Assembly (NCBI RefSeq): GCF_016863035.1
Contig: NZ_BOOC01000030.1
Span: 62,001 to 126,000 of the forward strand
From: Microbispora corallina
GTDB taxonomy: Bacteria > Actinomycetota > Actinomycetes > Streptosporangiales > Streptosporangiaceae
Reading direction: 5' to 3'
Length of the DNA stretch: 64,000 nt
The notes under the pieces were generated by a model. That model worked only from the letters and a program-made list of their open reading frames with translations, had not been told where the DNA came from and ran no database searches. The position numbers were made by a program, and so were the translations under genes. How positions within the stretch are numbered: position 1 is the first letter of the stretch; each line of letters starts with the position of its first letter. Shown here piece after piece: positions 39,616-48,533 of the stretch.

Positions 39616-42600
39616 TCAGCCGCCCAACGACTCGGGGAACGACAGCTCGGCCGGGGTGTCGCCGTCGAACGGCAGCACGAACCGCCGAGGCCACGAGAGC
39701 ACGGTCTCCAGCCAGCCCGCGCCCATCGTCTGCGCCACGTACTTGACCCGCTCGCGCGGCTCCACGCCGATCGCCACGGTCGTGACGTCGCGCTGGATGC
39801 CCTCGTGCTCGTCGTCGCCGAGGATGACCCGCCAGGCCAGCGCCCGGTTCCGGTCGACCTCCATCGACAGCGGGTGGTGGCGCAGGGCCTTGGCGCGGTG
39901 GCCGAGGAGCTCGGTGCGCACGCCGACCGCCACGCCCCCATCGCCCCCGGACGCGGGAGACGACCCGTTCAGCCCCTGATGCGGGTACGGCCGGCCGGCG
40001 GGATCGGTGCCGAACAGCGGATACTCCATCGCCGGAGCGGGGCTGCGCAGGTTGGGCGCCGGGTGGCCGTACGGGAACAGCCGGTCCACCTCGTGCAGCC
40101 ACCGGACCTGCGGGATGACCCACGCCGGGCCGGGGCGCTCCCCCGCCCGCATCGGCGGCTCGCCGTCGCCCGGGCCGAGCAGCCCCGCCGCGACCTCGGC
40201 GGCCTTCTCCGTCAGCAGCGCCGGGTCGAACCACGTCCGCAGCGACCAGGCGCGGCGGGAGACGGCCCGCTCGGCGAGCGTGGCCAGCAGGCACTCGCGG
40301 CGCTTGACGGGCAGCTCGCCCCAGATGTCGGCCAGCACGCGGGGCACGCCGGGCAGCGCCCGGTTGGTCACGAACGACAGCACGACCGTGTCCGTCCAGA
40401 TCCGCAGCCACGCCCACTCGGGGGCGACGGCCAGCAGGTCGGCCTCGCGCAGCTCCACCAGCGTGCACGCCTTGCCCGTGCGGCACTCGCGCCCGCAGGC
40501 GGCCGAGCGGCGCCCGCAGATCGGGGGGACGGGGCTCAGCATGGGCCGCTCCCGGTCCTCCCCCAGCGGCACCTGGACGCGCAGCGGCCGGTCCATGCCG
40601 TCGGCGAAGACCGCCGCGAAGCCGGGCTGCAGGGACACGACCTGCCGCGACTGGTCCTCGCTGAGGTTCATCGCGGCGCCCACGAGGCCCCGGTCGTCCT
40701 CGGCCGGCAGGCGATGGACCACCTTCAGCGCCGTGTTCTTCACCACGTCGGAGACGAGCTTGGTGGGGATCTGCTCGGCCACGACGATCCCCTCGCCGTA
40801 CGCCCTGATCTCGGCGAGCATACCGGCGAGCAGCTCGACGGCGTGGGTGGAGGCCCGCTGCGAGCCGCGGTCGCGCAGCAGCCGGTGGGCCTCCTCGATC
40901 ACGATGACGTGGCGCAGCCCGCCGGCCCCGTCCTCGACGCGCGGCTCCTGGCGGGCGCGCATGCGCAGGTGCTCGACGATGCGGATGATCAACGTGCCCA
41001 TGAGGAACGCCTTGTCCTCGTCGTTGGCCACGTCCTCGATCGCGAGCACGACGTTGCGCTGCAGCAGCCCGCCGATGTCGGCGGGATGGCCGCCCTCGAA
41101 AAACCGGCCGGCGCTGCCGACCCGCAGGCTGCGCAGGCGCAGGCTGATGAAGCCCTCGACGTCGGCCTGCACCTCGTTGCCGTACCCGATCTCCTGGATG
41201 ACCTCCAGGGCGTGCTGCTGGAGCTGCTCCAGGGTCGGCACGGCCGGCTGGACGGCGGCCCCCGGGATGCCGCCGCCGGTGACCACATCCCAGCCGTTGG
41301 CCTCGTACACCCGCTGGAGGGCGAGCGACATGATCTGCGGGAACGGCTCCTCCGCGTCGAAGGCCGCCATGAACAGCGCGCGGACCATGTCGATGTGCGC
41401 CTGCACCGGATAGCCGGGCTCGGGCGCGAGCGGGTTCACGCTGATCGGCACGTTGTCGGGCGCGGACGGGTTGATCACGGTCAGCGGGGCCAGGTGCTCC
41501 ACCCGGCCGGCCATGGCGGCGTACTCCGACTTGGCCGGCTCGATCGCCAGCCAGGGGATCCCGGCCTTGGTGAGCTGCTCCAGCAGGTGCCGTACGGTCT
41601 GCGACTTGCCCGAGCCGGTGGCGCCGGTGACGAAGGCGTGCCGGTTCAGCGTCGCGAGCGGCACCCGGAACGTTCCCACCGCCCGGTCCTGCCCGTCGAC
41701 GATGTGCCCGAGGTCGATGAGCTCGGCCGTGGCGTCGGTCTCGGCCTCGCTCGTCACGTCGAAGAAGCCGGCGTCGAGCACCCGCACCCCGGGCACCTCC
41801 CGGCGGGGCAGCCCGGCCAGCGCGGCGAGCGCCCCGGCCGTGGCAGCGAACGGCGCCGCCGCCCCGTCGGCCGAGTCCTGGAGGTTGACCGCGAGCGCCT
41901 CGTCGAAGCCGTAGACCGACTCGCCGCTGTCCGGGCCGGACAGGACGGGCAGCGACATCGCGCTGCGCAGCCGGTACGGGTGGTGGCTCATCTCGACCGA
42001 GCCGACCAGCACGGGCGCGATCTGCCGCAGCTCGTCGGGGCCCGCGGCGCCCGCGAGCACCCGGACGTTCCACAGCCCGGCCTCGCGGAACGCGTCGAGC
42101 TCCTGCATCCGCCGCTCGGCCCGCTCGGCGTCGAACCGCGACCGCTCGGAGGCGTCGCCGTACTGCCGCAGCACGTTGAGCTGGGTGCGCAGGTGGGCCA
42201 CCTCCGCGTCGAGCAGGTCGGTCGGCTCGGCCACCACCACCCAGCCGAACGGCCGGGACATGAGCGTGACCAGCGTCGACTCGAACAGCGTCGGCCGCTT
42301 CGGCTCGTCGGGCTCGGGCTCCCGCCTGCCGTACAGGGGCGGGGCCTGGCGGCCGGGGCACGGCGTCCAGACGAGGTCGGCGAGGTCGGCGAGCCACTCG
42401 TCGCCGATCTCCACGCCCCGCGCGCCGCCGGGGAACAGCAGCGGCTGGGGCCCGGTGACCGGCGTCTCCGCGGCCGCCGCCGCGCGCCGCGGCGGACGGG
42501 GCGGTGTGAGCGGCCCGGCGTTGGTGATCAGCTCGAGGGGCGCCCCCGAGCCGCGCGACAGCCACCCGATGACGAACGGCCGGTTGCGCTGCGCCGCGGA

Positions 42601-42711
42601 CAGGACCGCGGGAAGAACCGTGACGAAGTCCCACTCCGCAGACGAACTACGCGATGGGGCCGTGATCGCCTGGATCCGGTACCACGGCCCGCTCAGGGGG
42701 AACGGATGCAT
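39616..42711 (-). CDS. HerA-type (FtsK/VirD4 superfamily) ATPase, 1031 residues
   Basis: ATG 42711 with GAGGGG upstream; an earlier start at 42753 is not supported. The N-terminal ~340 residues are a domain I do not recognise. The ATPase region (~345-720) has Walker A GATGSGKS (363-370), a Walker B VIVIEEAHRLL (602-612) and AEIRAYGEGIVVAEQIPTKL, the sensor segment of HerA. A Cys set follows at C732, C739, C743 and C749 (C-x6-C-x3-C-x5-C), a likely metal site. The C-terminal ~280 residues are unassigned. No nuclease partner (NurA) is beside it, unlike DNA-repair HerA. The gene upstream codes a membrane protein with an apparently degenerate ATPase-like domain. Confidence 0.75.
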   Translation of the reverse strand: MHPFPLSGPWYRIQAITAPSRSSSAEWDFVTVLPAVLSAAQRNRPFVIGWLSRGSGAPLELITNAGPLTPPRPPRRAAAAAETPVTGPQPLLFPGGARGVEIGDEWLADLADLVWTPCPGRQAPPLYGRREPEPDEPKRPTLFESTLVTLMSRPFGWVVVAEPTDLLDAEVAHLRTQLNVLRQYGDASERSRFDAERAERRMQELDAFREAGLWNVRVLAGAAGPDELRQIAPVLVGSVEMSHHPYRLRSAMSLPVLSGPDSGESVYGFDEALAVNLQDSADGAAAPFAATAGALAALAGLPRREVPGVRVLDAGFFDVTSEAETDATAELIDLGHIVDGQDRAVGTFRVPLATLNRHAFVTGATGSGKSQTVRHLLEQLTKAGIPWLAIEPAKSEYAAMAGRVEHLAPLTVINPSAPDNVPISVNPLAPEPGYPVQAHIDMVRALFMAAFDAEEPFPQIMSLALQRVYEANGWDVVTGGGIPGAAVQPAVPTLEQLQQHALEVIQEIGYGNEVQADVEGFISLRLRSLRVGSAGRFFEGGHPADIGGLLQRNVVLAIEDVANDEDKAFLMGTLIIRIVEHLRMRARQEPRVEDGAGGLRHVIVIEEAHRLLRDRGSQRASTHAVELLAGMLAEIRAYGEGIVVAEQIPTKLVSDVVKNTALKVVHRLPAEDDRGLVGAAMNLSEDQSRQVVSLQPGFAAVFADGMDRPLRVQVPLGEDRERPMLSPVPPICGRRSAACGRECRTGKACTLVELREADLLAVAPEWAWLRIWTDTVVLSFVTNRALPGVPRVLADIWGELPVKRRECLLATLAERAVSRRAWSLRTWFDPALLTEKAAEVAAGLLGPGDGEPPMRAGERPGPAWVIPQVRWLHEVDRLFPYGHPAPNLRSPAPAMEYPLFGTDPAGRPYPHQGLNGSSPASGGDGGVAVGVRTELLGHRAKALRHHPLSMEVDRNRALAWRVILGDDEHEGIQRDVTTVAIGVEPRERVKYVAQTMGAGWLETVLSWPRRFVLPFDGDTPAELSFPESLGG

Positions 42712-42806
42712 GAGACCCCTCAGTTGACGTCGAACAGGGAGAGAATCCTTCAACGATCAGCCGCGCACATCCCTGTTGACGATGCCCTTACCGCGCGCGG
42801 ACGGTG

Positions 42807-44741
42807 TCATGGCCGCTTGCGCCAGTCGAGCCGGGGAGGCGGCGGCCCCAGGTTGGGGGGCGGCCCCGGCTCTGACGGCCCGTCCTCCTCCTGCCGGGGC
42901 GGGTCCGGTTCGTGGACGGCGAGCGCGGCCCGTCGCACCTCCTCGAACTCTCCCAGGGTCGTCTTCGGGAACGTGAGGATCGCGGGGTTGGCGTCCGCGA
43001 GGCGGACCTGGCGGCCCTCGGCCGTGGCGTGCGTGACGATGACCGAGGTCGTCGGGAGCTGCTGGAGCTGGTGCGGCTCGACGAGGAACTCGCGCGAGCG
43101 CTGCAGCACGCCCTCGGCCACCGCGGGGACGCTGCGCCCCCACTCGGTCGACTCGGTGATGCCCTCCCTCAGGTCGCCCTCGCCCTTCTCCTCGTGCCCG
43201 GTCCGGCCGGCCCCGACGGTGGAGGTGTAGAAGCCGCTCTGGCCGGGCGCGGCGGAGCTGAACGTCTCGGTGAGCTGGGCCAGCTCCAGCCGGTGCTCGG
43301 TGCCCACGTGCTCGCTGGCCACCCGGGCGTCCTCGGCGTTGCCCAGCCGCATGAACGCGACGGCCGCGTGCCCCCGGCCCAGCCGCTCCCGGACGGTCGG
43401 GGTGAGGCTGCGGTAGGTCAGGACGAGCCCGGTGCGGGAGGTCTCGCAGGCGTCCATCAACCGGTCGAGCACGTCCCCGCGCAGCTTGTCGGCCCCCGCG
43501 ACGATGATCGTGTGGTACCAGGGCCGCTCGCTCGCGGGCGACTGCCGCAGGATGTGCGTGAGCGCCGTGGCGACGTACGTCCCGAGCACCCGGTTGCCGA
43601 AGACCCCCGCCTGGCGGTCCATGCTCACCACCCGCAGCCGCGCGGGCGGCAGCCGTACGGCCTCGGTCCCGAGCGTCTCCAGCTTGCGCAGCTGCGACTC
43701 CAGAGCCCAGGCGCGTTCGATGACGACGCGGTCGGCCACGCCGCGGCCGAACAGCGTGCCGATCCGTTCGAGCTGGGAGGCGGTCAGCAGGCCGAACCGC
43801 ATGTCGTCCCGCGGGTCGCCCACCTGCGCGAGGGCCCGGAGGGCGGCGGTGACCTGGCTGATCGTGGCGTTCTCTCCCAGGACCTCCAGGACCCGCTCCA
43901 GGATCGCGTTGTCGAACCCGATGTCCCTGCTGGTCTCCTCGCTCACGCTCACGACGTGGGCCAGCACGTCGGCGAACGCCTCGGGCTTGAGCGTCGCGCC
44001 CAGGTCGAGCCGCGGCAGGTCCACGGGGAGCACCCACACCAGCGGGTCGTCGCCGCCCCTCCTCGCGAGCTCGATGAGGTCCTTGGCGATGGCGCCCTCG
44101 GACAGGTCGAGGACGGTGAGGTGGCCGCCGCTGTACAGCCGGGTGGCGCCGATGAGCGTGATCAGGGCCGACCAGCCGGGGAGGGTCCCGCCGGCCACGT
44201 CGACCCGGTCGATCTCGTCGGGGACGGCCACGGCGTACCAGGTCAGCTGCTTGTCGAACCTGCTCTTCTTCTCCGCCCAGTCGCGGTACTTGGCGGCGTG
44301 CTCCTCCTGGGCCGTGACGATCTCCCGCTGGCGGCGCTCCTGCTCGCGCCGCGCCTTCTCCCGCCGTTCGCGGATCCGCTCGTTGACGGTCCGGTCGCCC
44401 TGCCGGATGGCGTAGCTGCAGATCACCGCCACGCCGCCGGCCGCGACGAGGCCGAGCAGCACGAACGACCAGGCCAGCAGCTCGGTGACCCCCAGGGCCA
44501 GCAGCCCGGCGGCGACGACGACCATGAAGGTGCGGAAGATCCGTACCGGCCGATTCAGGAGGTCCTTCTGCATGCGCTCCCGCCGCGCCCACCCGTCGTC
44601 GACCGGCTGTGGCGCGGCGACGTCCTCGCGGGCGGGACGCTTGGGCGGCGGCCCGGGGTCCGGGTACAGCAGAGCGTACTGCCAGCCCAGGTAGATCCGA
44701 TCCGCCTGAAGCTGGGCATGCTCGGGGTGCGGGTCGCCCAC
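42807..44741 (-). CDS. Membrane-anchored degenerate ATPase-like protein, 644 residues
   Basis: Two membrane spans (~69-89 and ~91-112) are followed by a basic coiled coil (~115-160, RREQERRQREIVTAQEEHAA) and a large cytosolic domain. The late block TIIVAGADKLRGDVLDRLMD, then GLVLTYRSLTPTVRERLGRG and AVAFMRLGNAEDARVASEHV, has the order of the Walker B / sensor region of VirD4-TraD-like coupling proteins. The acidic DE pair is lost (AGAD), and no P-loop is present (nearest GGTLPGWSALITLIGATRL). It is probably a non-hydrolysing partner of the HerA-type protein, 95 bases downstream in the same direction. Confidence 0.6.
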   Translation of the reverse strand: MGDPHPEHAQLQADRIYLGWQYALLYPDPGPPPKRPAREDVAAPQPVDDGWARRERMQKDLLNRPVRIFRTFMVVVAAGLLALGVTELLAWSFVLLGLVAAGGVAVICSYAIRQGDRTVNERIRERREKARREQERRQREIVTAQEEHAAKYRDWAEKKSRFDKQLTWYAVAVPDEIDRVDVAGGTLPGWSALITLIGATRLYSGGHLTVLDLSEGAIAKDLIELARRGGDDPLVWVLPVDLPRLDLGATLKPEAFADVLAHVVSVSEETSRDIGFDNAILERVLEVLGENATISQVTAALRALAQVGDPRDDMRFGLLTASQLERIGTLFGRGVADRVVIERAWALESQLRKLETLGTEAVRLPPARLRVVSMDRQAGVFGNRVLGTYVATALTHILRQSPASERPWYHTIIVAGADKLRGDVLDRLMDACETSRTGLVLTYRSLTPTVRERLGRGHAAVAFMRLGNAEDARVASEHVGTEHRLELAQLTETFSSAAPGQSGFYTSTVGAGRTGHEEKGEGDLREGITESTEWGRSVPAVAEGVLQRSREFLVEPHQLQQLPTTSVIVTHATAEGRQVRLADANPAILTFPKTTLGEFEEVRRAALAVHEPDPPRQEEDGPSEPGPPPNLGPPPPRLDWRKRP

Positions 44742-44886
44742 AGGCCCTCCATGTCCGCCTCGGTCACAGCGTAGGAGCTGGAAGCCCTGTCAGGGCGTGC
44801 TTCTCGCCATTCGGACCTATTTCACCCCGAGAGGTGGGACGAATGCGGCGGATGGTTTAGATGTGGTCGTACTACCATCGCTTGCC

Positions 44887-45543
44887 ATGACGTCATCCCC
44901 CCATGGCGCCCGCCGCCGACGCCCGGTCCTCGTCCCGGTCGCCTCCGCGCTGGCCGCCGCGGGCATCGGCGTCACCGCGCTCCTCGGCGGCCTGAAGGAC
45001 GCCCCCGACAAGCCCCCGCCCAAGGTCGGCCCCGGCGACGTGATCGACCAGGGCGAGTTCCGCACCCAGTTCATCAAGGCGATCGACACCACCGAGAAGG
45101 GCGACTTCGGCGACACCAAGCGCTACCTGGAGCTGGTCCTCAAGGTCACCAACATGGGCGACGCCACCACCCATGTCGGCACGCTCCCGAAGCCGGGCGA
45201 CAAGTTCTCGACGATCACCGGCTTCGCCGGCTCCCTGCTGCGCACCCGGCCCGAGATCAAGACGAAGTACGGCCCCGAGGCCTCGGTGCTGAGCTACGGG
45301 ATCAAGAGCCAGCAACTCCACCCCGGCATCACGACCACCGTCGTGGTGAAGTACGAGCTGGAACCCACGGCCACCGCCCCCGAGGAGATCGGCGTCGATC
45401 TCGGCGGCTACTCCTACGACCCGGTCGGCCTGCGCGACCAGACCCACTATTGGCAGCTCGTGGGCGAGGAGGACGACAAGGGCGTCTTCACCCCCACGGT
45501 GGCCGCCCAGATCACCCTCCCTGTACGACGGGAGAGCGAGTGA
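44887..45543 (+). CDS. Single-span exported protein with Ig-like (DUF4352-like) domain, first of three
   Basis: 218 residues from ATG 44887. A basic N-terminus (RRRRP) is followed by one membrane span (VASALAAAGIGVTALLGG, ~15-32) and no lipobox, so it is an N-in anchor with an external domain. The outer part has VIDQGEFRTQFIKAIDTTEK and YLELVLKVTNMGDATTHVGT, an Ig-like beta pattern as in DUF4352. It ends in TGATG, overlapping the next start. It is divergent from the 644-residue membrane gene. The shared promoter gap (44742-44886) holds the short inverted repeat GCCCTGTCAGGGC. Confidence 0.65.
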   Translation: MTSSPHGARRRRPVLVPVASALAAAGIGVTALLGGLKDAPDKPPPKVGPGDVIDQGEFRTQFIKAIDTTEKGDFGDTKRYLELVLKVTNMGDATTHVGTLPKPGDKFSTITGFAGSLLRTRPEIKTKYGPEASVLSYGIKSQQLHPGITTTVVVKYELEPTATAPEEIGVDLGGYSYDPVGLRDQTHYWQLVGEEDDKGVFTPTVAAQITLPVRRESE

Positions 45544-46214
45544 TGGCCGTGACCCACGCCGGGATCCGGACCGAGGACCGGGCCGAGCAGGCGCCCCGGG
45601 CCCGCAGGGGCGTGACCCGCCGCCTCGTCGCGGGCATGGCCGGCCTTGCGCTCGCGGCGGCCGCGGTCTACGCGCAGACCTTCACCCTGCCGTACGAGCA
45701 GCGCGGCTCCGCACTTACCTACCAGGGCCGGATCGGGGGGATCGTCGAGACCTCGCGCTTCTCGGTGAAGGTCACCTCGGTGACGTCCGCCCGCGCCGTG
45801 GACACGACGGACCTGGGCGGCAAGGCGGTCAAGGTCGGCACGAGCAACCTCTTCCTCCTGGTCGACGTGTCGGCCACCACGCCGCGCGAGCCGATGCAGC
45901 TGAGCGAGCTCACCCCGCCGGTGCTGCTGACGGCCGACGGCCGGCGCTACAAGCCGACGGACAAGGTGGACAAGACGCTGACGCTGTTCAACAAGTGGAT
46001 CCAGCCGGGCTTCTGGTCCGCGGGCCTGCTCGTCTTCGAGGTGCCGAAGGACGCGATACCGGGGGCCCGGCTGGTGTTCGTGCCGCCCGACAGCCTCATG
46101 GTCTCGGACAGCTTCGCACCCGAGGCGCAGATCGACCTCGGCCTCTCCGGCGCCACCGCGACCCGGCTGGTGTCGCAGCCGGAGGACTTCCACTCCCTGA
46201 CGGGCAAGAGCTGA
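45543..46214 (+). CDS. Single-span exported protein, second of three
   Basis: 223 residues, starting within the previous stop codon. A positively charged cytoplasmic leader (RARRGVTRR) is followed by one span (LVAGMAGLALAAAAVYAQ, ~36-53). The external domain (SRFSVKVTSVTSARAVDTTD, LFLLVDVSATTPREPMQLSE, GFWSAGLLVFEVPKDAIPGA) has the strand spacing of a second DUF4352/Ig-like fold. It is not similar enough to the first protein to call a recent duplicate. Translational coupling on both sides argues that the three products are made in step. Confidence 0.65.
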   Translation: MAVTHAGIRTEDRAEQAPRARRGVTRRLVAGMAGLALAAAAVYAQTFTLPYEQRGSALTYQGRIGGIVETSRFSVKVTSVTSARAVDTTDLGGKAVKVGTSNLFLLVDVSATTPREPMQLSELTPPVLLTADGRRYKPTDKVDKTLTLFNKWIQPGFWSAGLLVFEVPKDAIPGARLVFVPPDSLMVSDSFAPEAQIDLGLSGATATRLVSQPEDFHSLTGKS

Positions 46215-47188
46215 TGACCGAGACGCCCCTGGGCGGGACCCCGCCCCATGACCACCCCGGCCCCGGGCACCAGCCCGGCTCCCCCCGGCCCGGCTCCCCC
46301 CGGCCCGGCTGGAACGAGGCGAACGGGCCCGATCCGCGGGACTGGTTCGCGCCCCCGCCCAGCCAGCCCTCCGACATCACCTACAGCGGGCCGCTGCCGC
46401 GCCCGGCGCCCCTCCCCGTCCCCATCCCCGGCAGGCTCACTCCGCCGGCCAAGGACCGGCGGGTCTGGCCGCCGCCTGAGCCCGAGCCGGAGGGCGAGGA
46501 CGGCTCGACCCAGCCGTTCCCCGCCATCAGGGGCACCAGGCCGTTGCCGCCGTCGGCCATCCGGTCGGGCCCGGCGCAGTCCGAGCCGCGGCCGCCCGTC
46601 CCGCCGCCCTCCGCCGCGCCCCGGCGCCGCCGGCGGGCGGTGCTCGTCGGCGCGGGAGCGGTCGTCTCCGCGGCCCTCGCCGTCGGGCTTCCCGCCTGGT
46701 TCGCCTACGGCGTCTACGAGTACGGCCGGCCGGCCGACGTGGTCCACCTCGTGAAGCCCGGGCAGCCGGGCGTGTGGCAGCACGTCTCGTGGCAGGTGTC
46801 GCTCCAGCGCATCCCGGACCCGAGCGGCCGGTCGGCGACCCCCGACCGCCAGTGGGTGAAGGTGATCGCCACGAGGACCGCCCTGGACGCCGAGGGCGCC
46901 ATCCGCCACGGCGCTCCCGAGGTCTCGCTGACCGACGCGGCGGGACGCACCTGGCGGACCGAGGAGCTCAGCAACGACACCCCGCCCGACGTGAAGGACA
47001 ACCGGGTCGGCACGCCGTACCGGATGGAACGGGTGGGCGTGGTCCCGCCCGCGGTGGCCGACCAGGTCGAGGTCCTGCTGAGGCCGAGCGTCTACCGTGA
47101 CGTCCCGGGGCAGTCGGCGGACGACTTCATGAAGGCCGCCTTCTCCTCCACCGAGAAGGAGGACCAGGTGCTGCGGTTCCTGCGCTGA
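46214..47188 (+). CDS. Single-span exported protein with Pro-rich cytoplasmic half, third of three
   Basis: 324 residues. About 140 N-terminal residues are Pro/Gly-rich and disordered (PGPGHQPGSPRPGSPRPGWN), suited to bind an internal partner. One span follows (VLVGAGAVVSAALAVGLPAW, ~147-170), then an external domain ending VYRDVPGQSADDFMKAAFSS. It begins inside the previous stop codon. It converges with the polytopic membrane gene, eight bases apart. No family was recognised beyond the single-span topology. Confidence 0.65.
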   Translation: MTETPLGGTPPHDHPGPGHQPGSPRPGSPRPGWNEANGPDPRDWFAPPPSQPSDITYSGPLPRPAPLPVPIPGRLTPPAKDRRVWPPPEPEPEGEDGSTQPFPAIRGTRPLPPSAIRSGPAQSEPRPPVPPPSAAPRRRRRAVLVGAGAVVSAALAVGLPAWFAYGVYEYGRPADVVHLVKPGQPGVWQHVSWQVSLQRIPDPSGRSATPDRQWVKVIATRTALDAEGAIRHGAPEVSLTDAAGRTWRTEELSNDTPPDVKDNRVGTPYRMERVGVVPPAVADQVEVLLRPSVYRDVPGQSADDFMKAAFSSTEKEDQVLRFLR

Positions 47189-47195
47189 CCCCTCA

Positions 47196-48482
47196 TCAGC
47201 GGCCCCGTCGGGCTTTGGTGGCGGCCAGGTCGAAGGTGGCGGCGACCAGGCACATCGTGATCACGGTGACGACCAGGTCCGCGACGAAGTCGACCGGCAC
47301 GTCGGTGACGAACCACAGATACGGTTTGTCGCTCGCCGTCAGGTAGCGGCCGGCCCGGCCCAGGTAGTCGCCCCCGACGTGCAGGCCGACGTAGCACAGC
47401 GCGAACAGCCCGAACAGCGGGGCGCCGCCGCGCACGGTGAGCCGCAGGGAGTTCAGCAGCGGGACCCATCGGTCCGTCCATCCGGCGCTCAGCTTCGTCA
47501 GCGCGCGCCGCGTCAGGGCGTGGCTGCGCTCGATCTGGTCGGCCGCCCGCTCCAGACGGGTTCCCCTGATCGTGGTCCGGGTGTCGTCGGCGTACGCGCC
47601 GTAGACGAGGATGCCGACCGTCAGCCAGGCGAGGGGCACCGCCAGCGCGTCGATGACGTACGGCCAGACGTCGCTCCAGAACGCGTTCCAGCCGGGGATC
47701 GCCTCCCCCGCCCTCGCCGTCAAGTCGTGCCAGCCCGCGACGGCGGCCCGGGAGCCGATCCAGTCGGAGCGGGCGCCGACGACGGCGGCTACGGCGTTGA
47801 GCCCGTAGAAGCCGAAGGCGAGCTCCCCGAACGTCGCCATGATCCCGGAGAACCGGCCGCTGCCGGCCTCATGGCGTCTCCCGAAGAACGTCTTGACCAG
47901 GTACGCGACGAACATGGTGACGAGGGAGACGCGGGCGTCGAGGTTGATGAGCCCGCCCATCACCCCGCTGTCGATGCCCTGGCCCGCGTCGACCCAGATC
48001 TTGTCCGGCTGCCGGAAGAGGTCGAGGTCCATGAAGTCGCGGACGTCCTGTTGGACGAAGCCCCACGTCATGTAGATGCCGGAGAACACCAGCGCGGTCC
48101 GGTTGAGCGCGCCGAGCACGCTCTCCTTCGCCTCGTCCGTCTCCCGGCGGGCCCGCGTCTCCATGAGGGCGTCGCGGATCACGTACAGCATGAGGACCGT
48201 CGTGGCGAGCGACGTCATCACCACGAGGGTGAACAGGAACACCACGACGACCAGCCGCGCCTGATACCAGGAGCCGTGCGAGAGCGTCGCCGCCAGGAGG
48301 AGGAGCCCCCAGCGCACGACTCGTCCCAGGGAGAAGCACAGGATCAGCGGCAGGGCGCACCGGGCGGCGATGCGCAGGGCGTGCAGCGGCAGCGCGTACG
48401 GCGATTGCGACCAGGAGGCCCTGCGGGGTGCGGCGTCCTGGCGGGGGGCGGCGAGCGCGGACGTTCCGGACACCTGCCGCAT
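47196..48482 (-). CDS. Polytopic membrane protein, 428 residues
   Basis: About seven hydrophobic segments: ~38-58, ~59-80, ~80-105, ~126-150, ~225-240, ~285-305 and ~345-410 (in pairs). The first two run LPLILCFSLGRVVRWGLLLL and VVVFLFTLVVMTSLATTVLM. A charged loop (YVIRDALMETRARRETDEAK) follows the third. It may be a transmembrane component of the HerA-associated complex, as it is convergent with the exported-protein operon and no other function is suggested by sequence. It could equally be an independent gene. Confidence 0.6.
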   Translation of the reverse strand: MRQVSGTSALAAPRQDAAPRRASWSQSPYALPLHALRIAARCALPLILCFSLGRVVRWGLLLLAATLSHGSWYQARLVVVVFLFTLVVMTSLATTVLMLYVIRDALMETRARRETDEAKESVLGALNRTALVFSGIYMTWGFVQQDVRDFMDLDLFRQPDKIWVDAGQGIDSGVMGGLINLDARVSLVTMFVAYLVKTFFGRRHEAGSGRFSGIMATFGELAFGFYGLNAVAAVVGARSDWIGSRAAVAGWHDLTARAGEAIPGWNAFWSDVWPYVIDALAVPLAWLTVGILVYGAYADDTRTTIRGTRLERAADQIERSHALTRRALTKLSAGWTDRWVPLLNSLRLTVRGGAPLFGLFALCYVGLHVGGDYLGRAGRYLTASDKPYLWFVTDVPVDFVADLVVTVITMCLVAATFDLAATKARRGR

Positions 48483-48533
48483 GCTATCGGTTCGGTTCGT
48501 CCCTCAGTACGGCATCGGTCCGGCGAGACGGGC

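Noticed and set aside
39553-43230. A 1225-codon plus-strand open frame antisense to the HerA-type gene
   Set aside because: Shadow of the minus-strand ATPase, which has exact Walker motifs.
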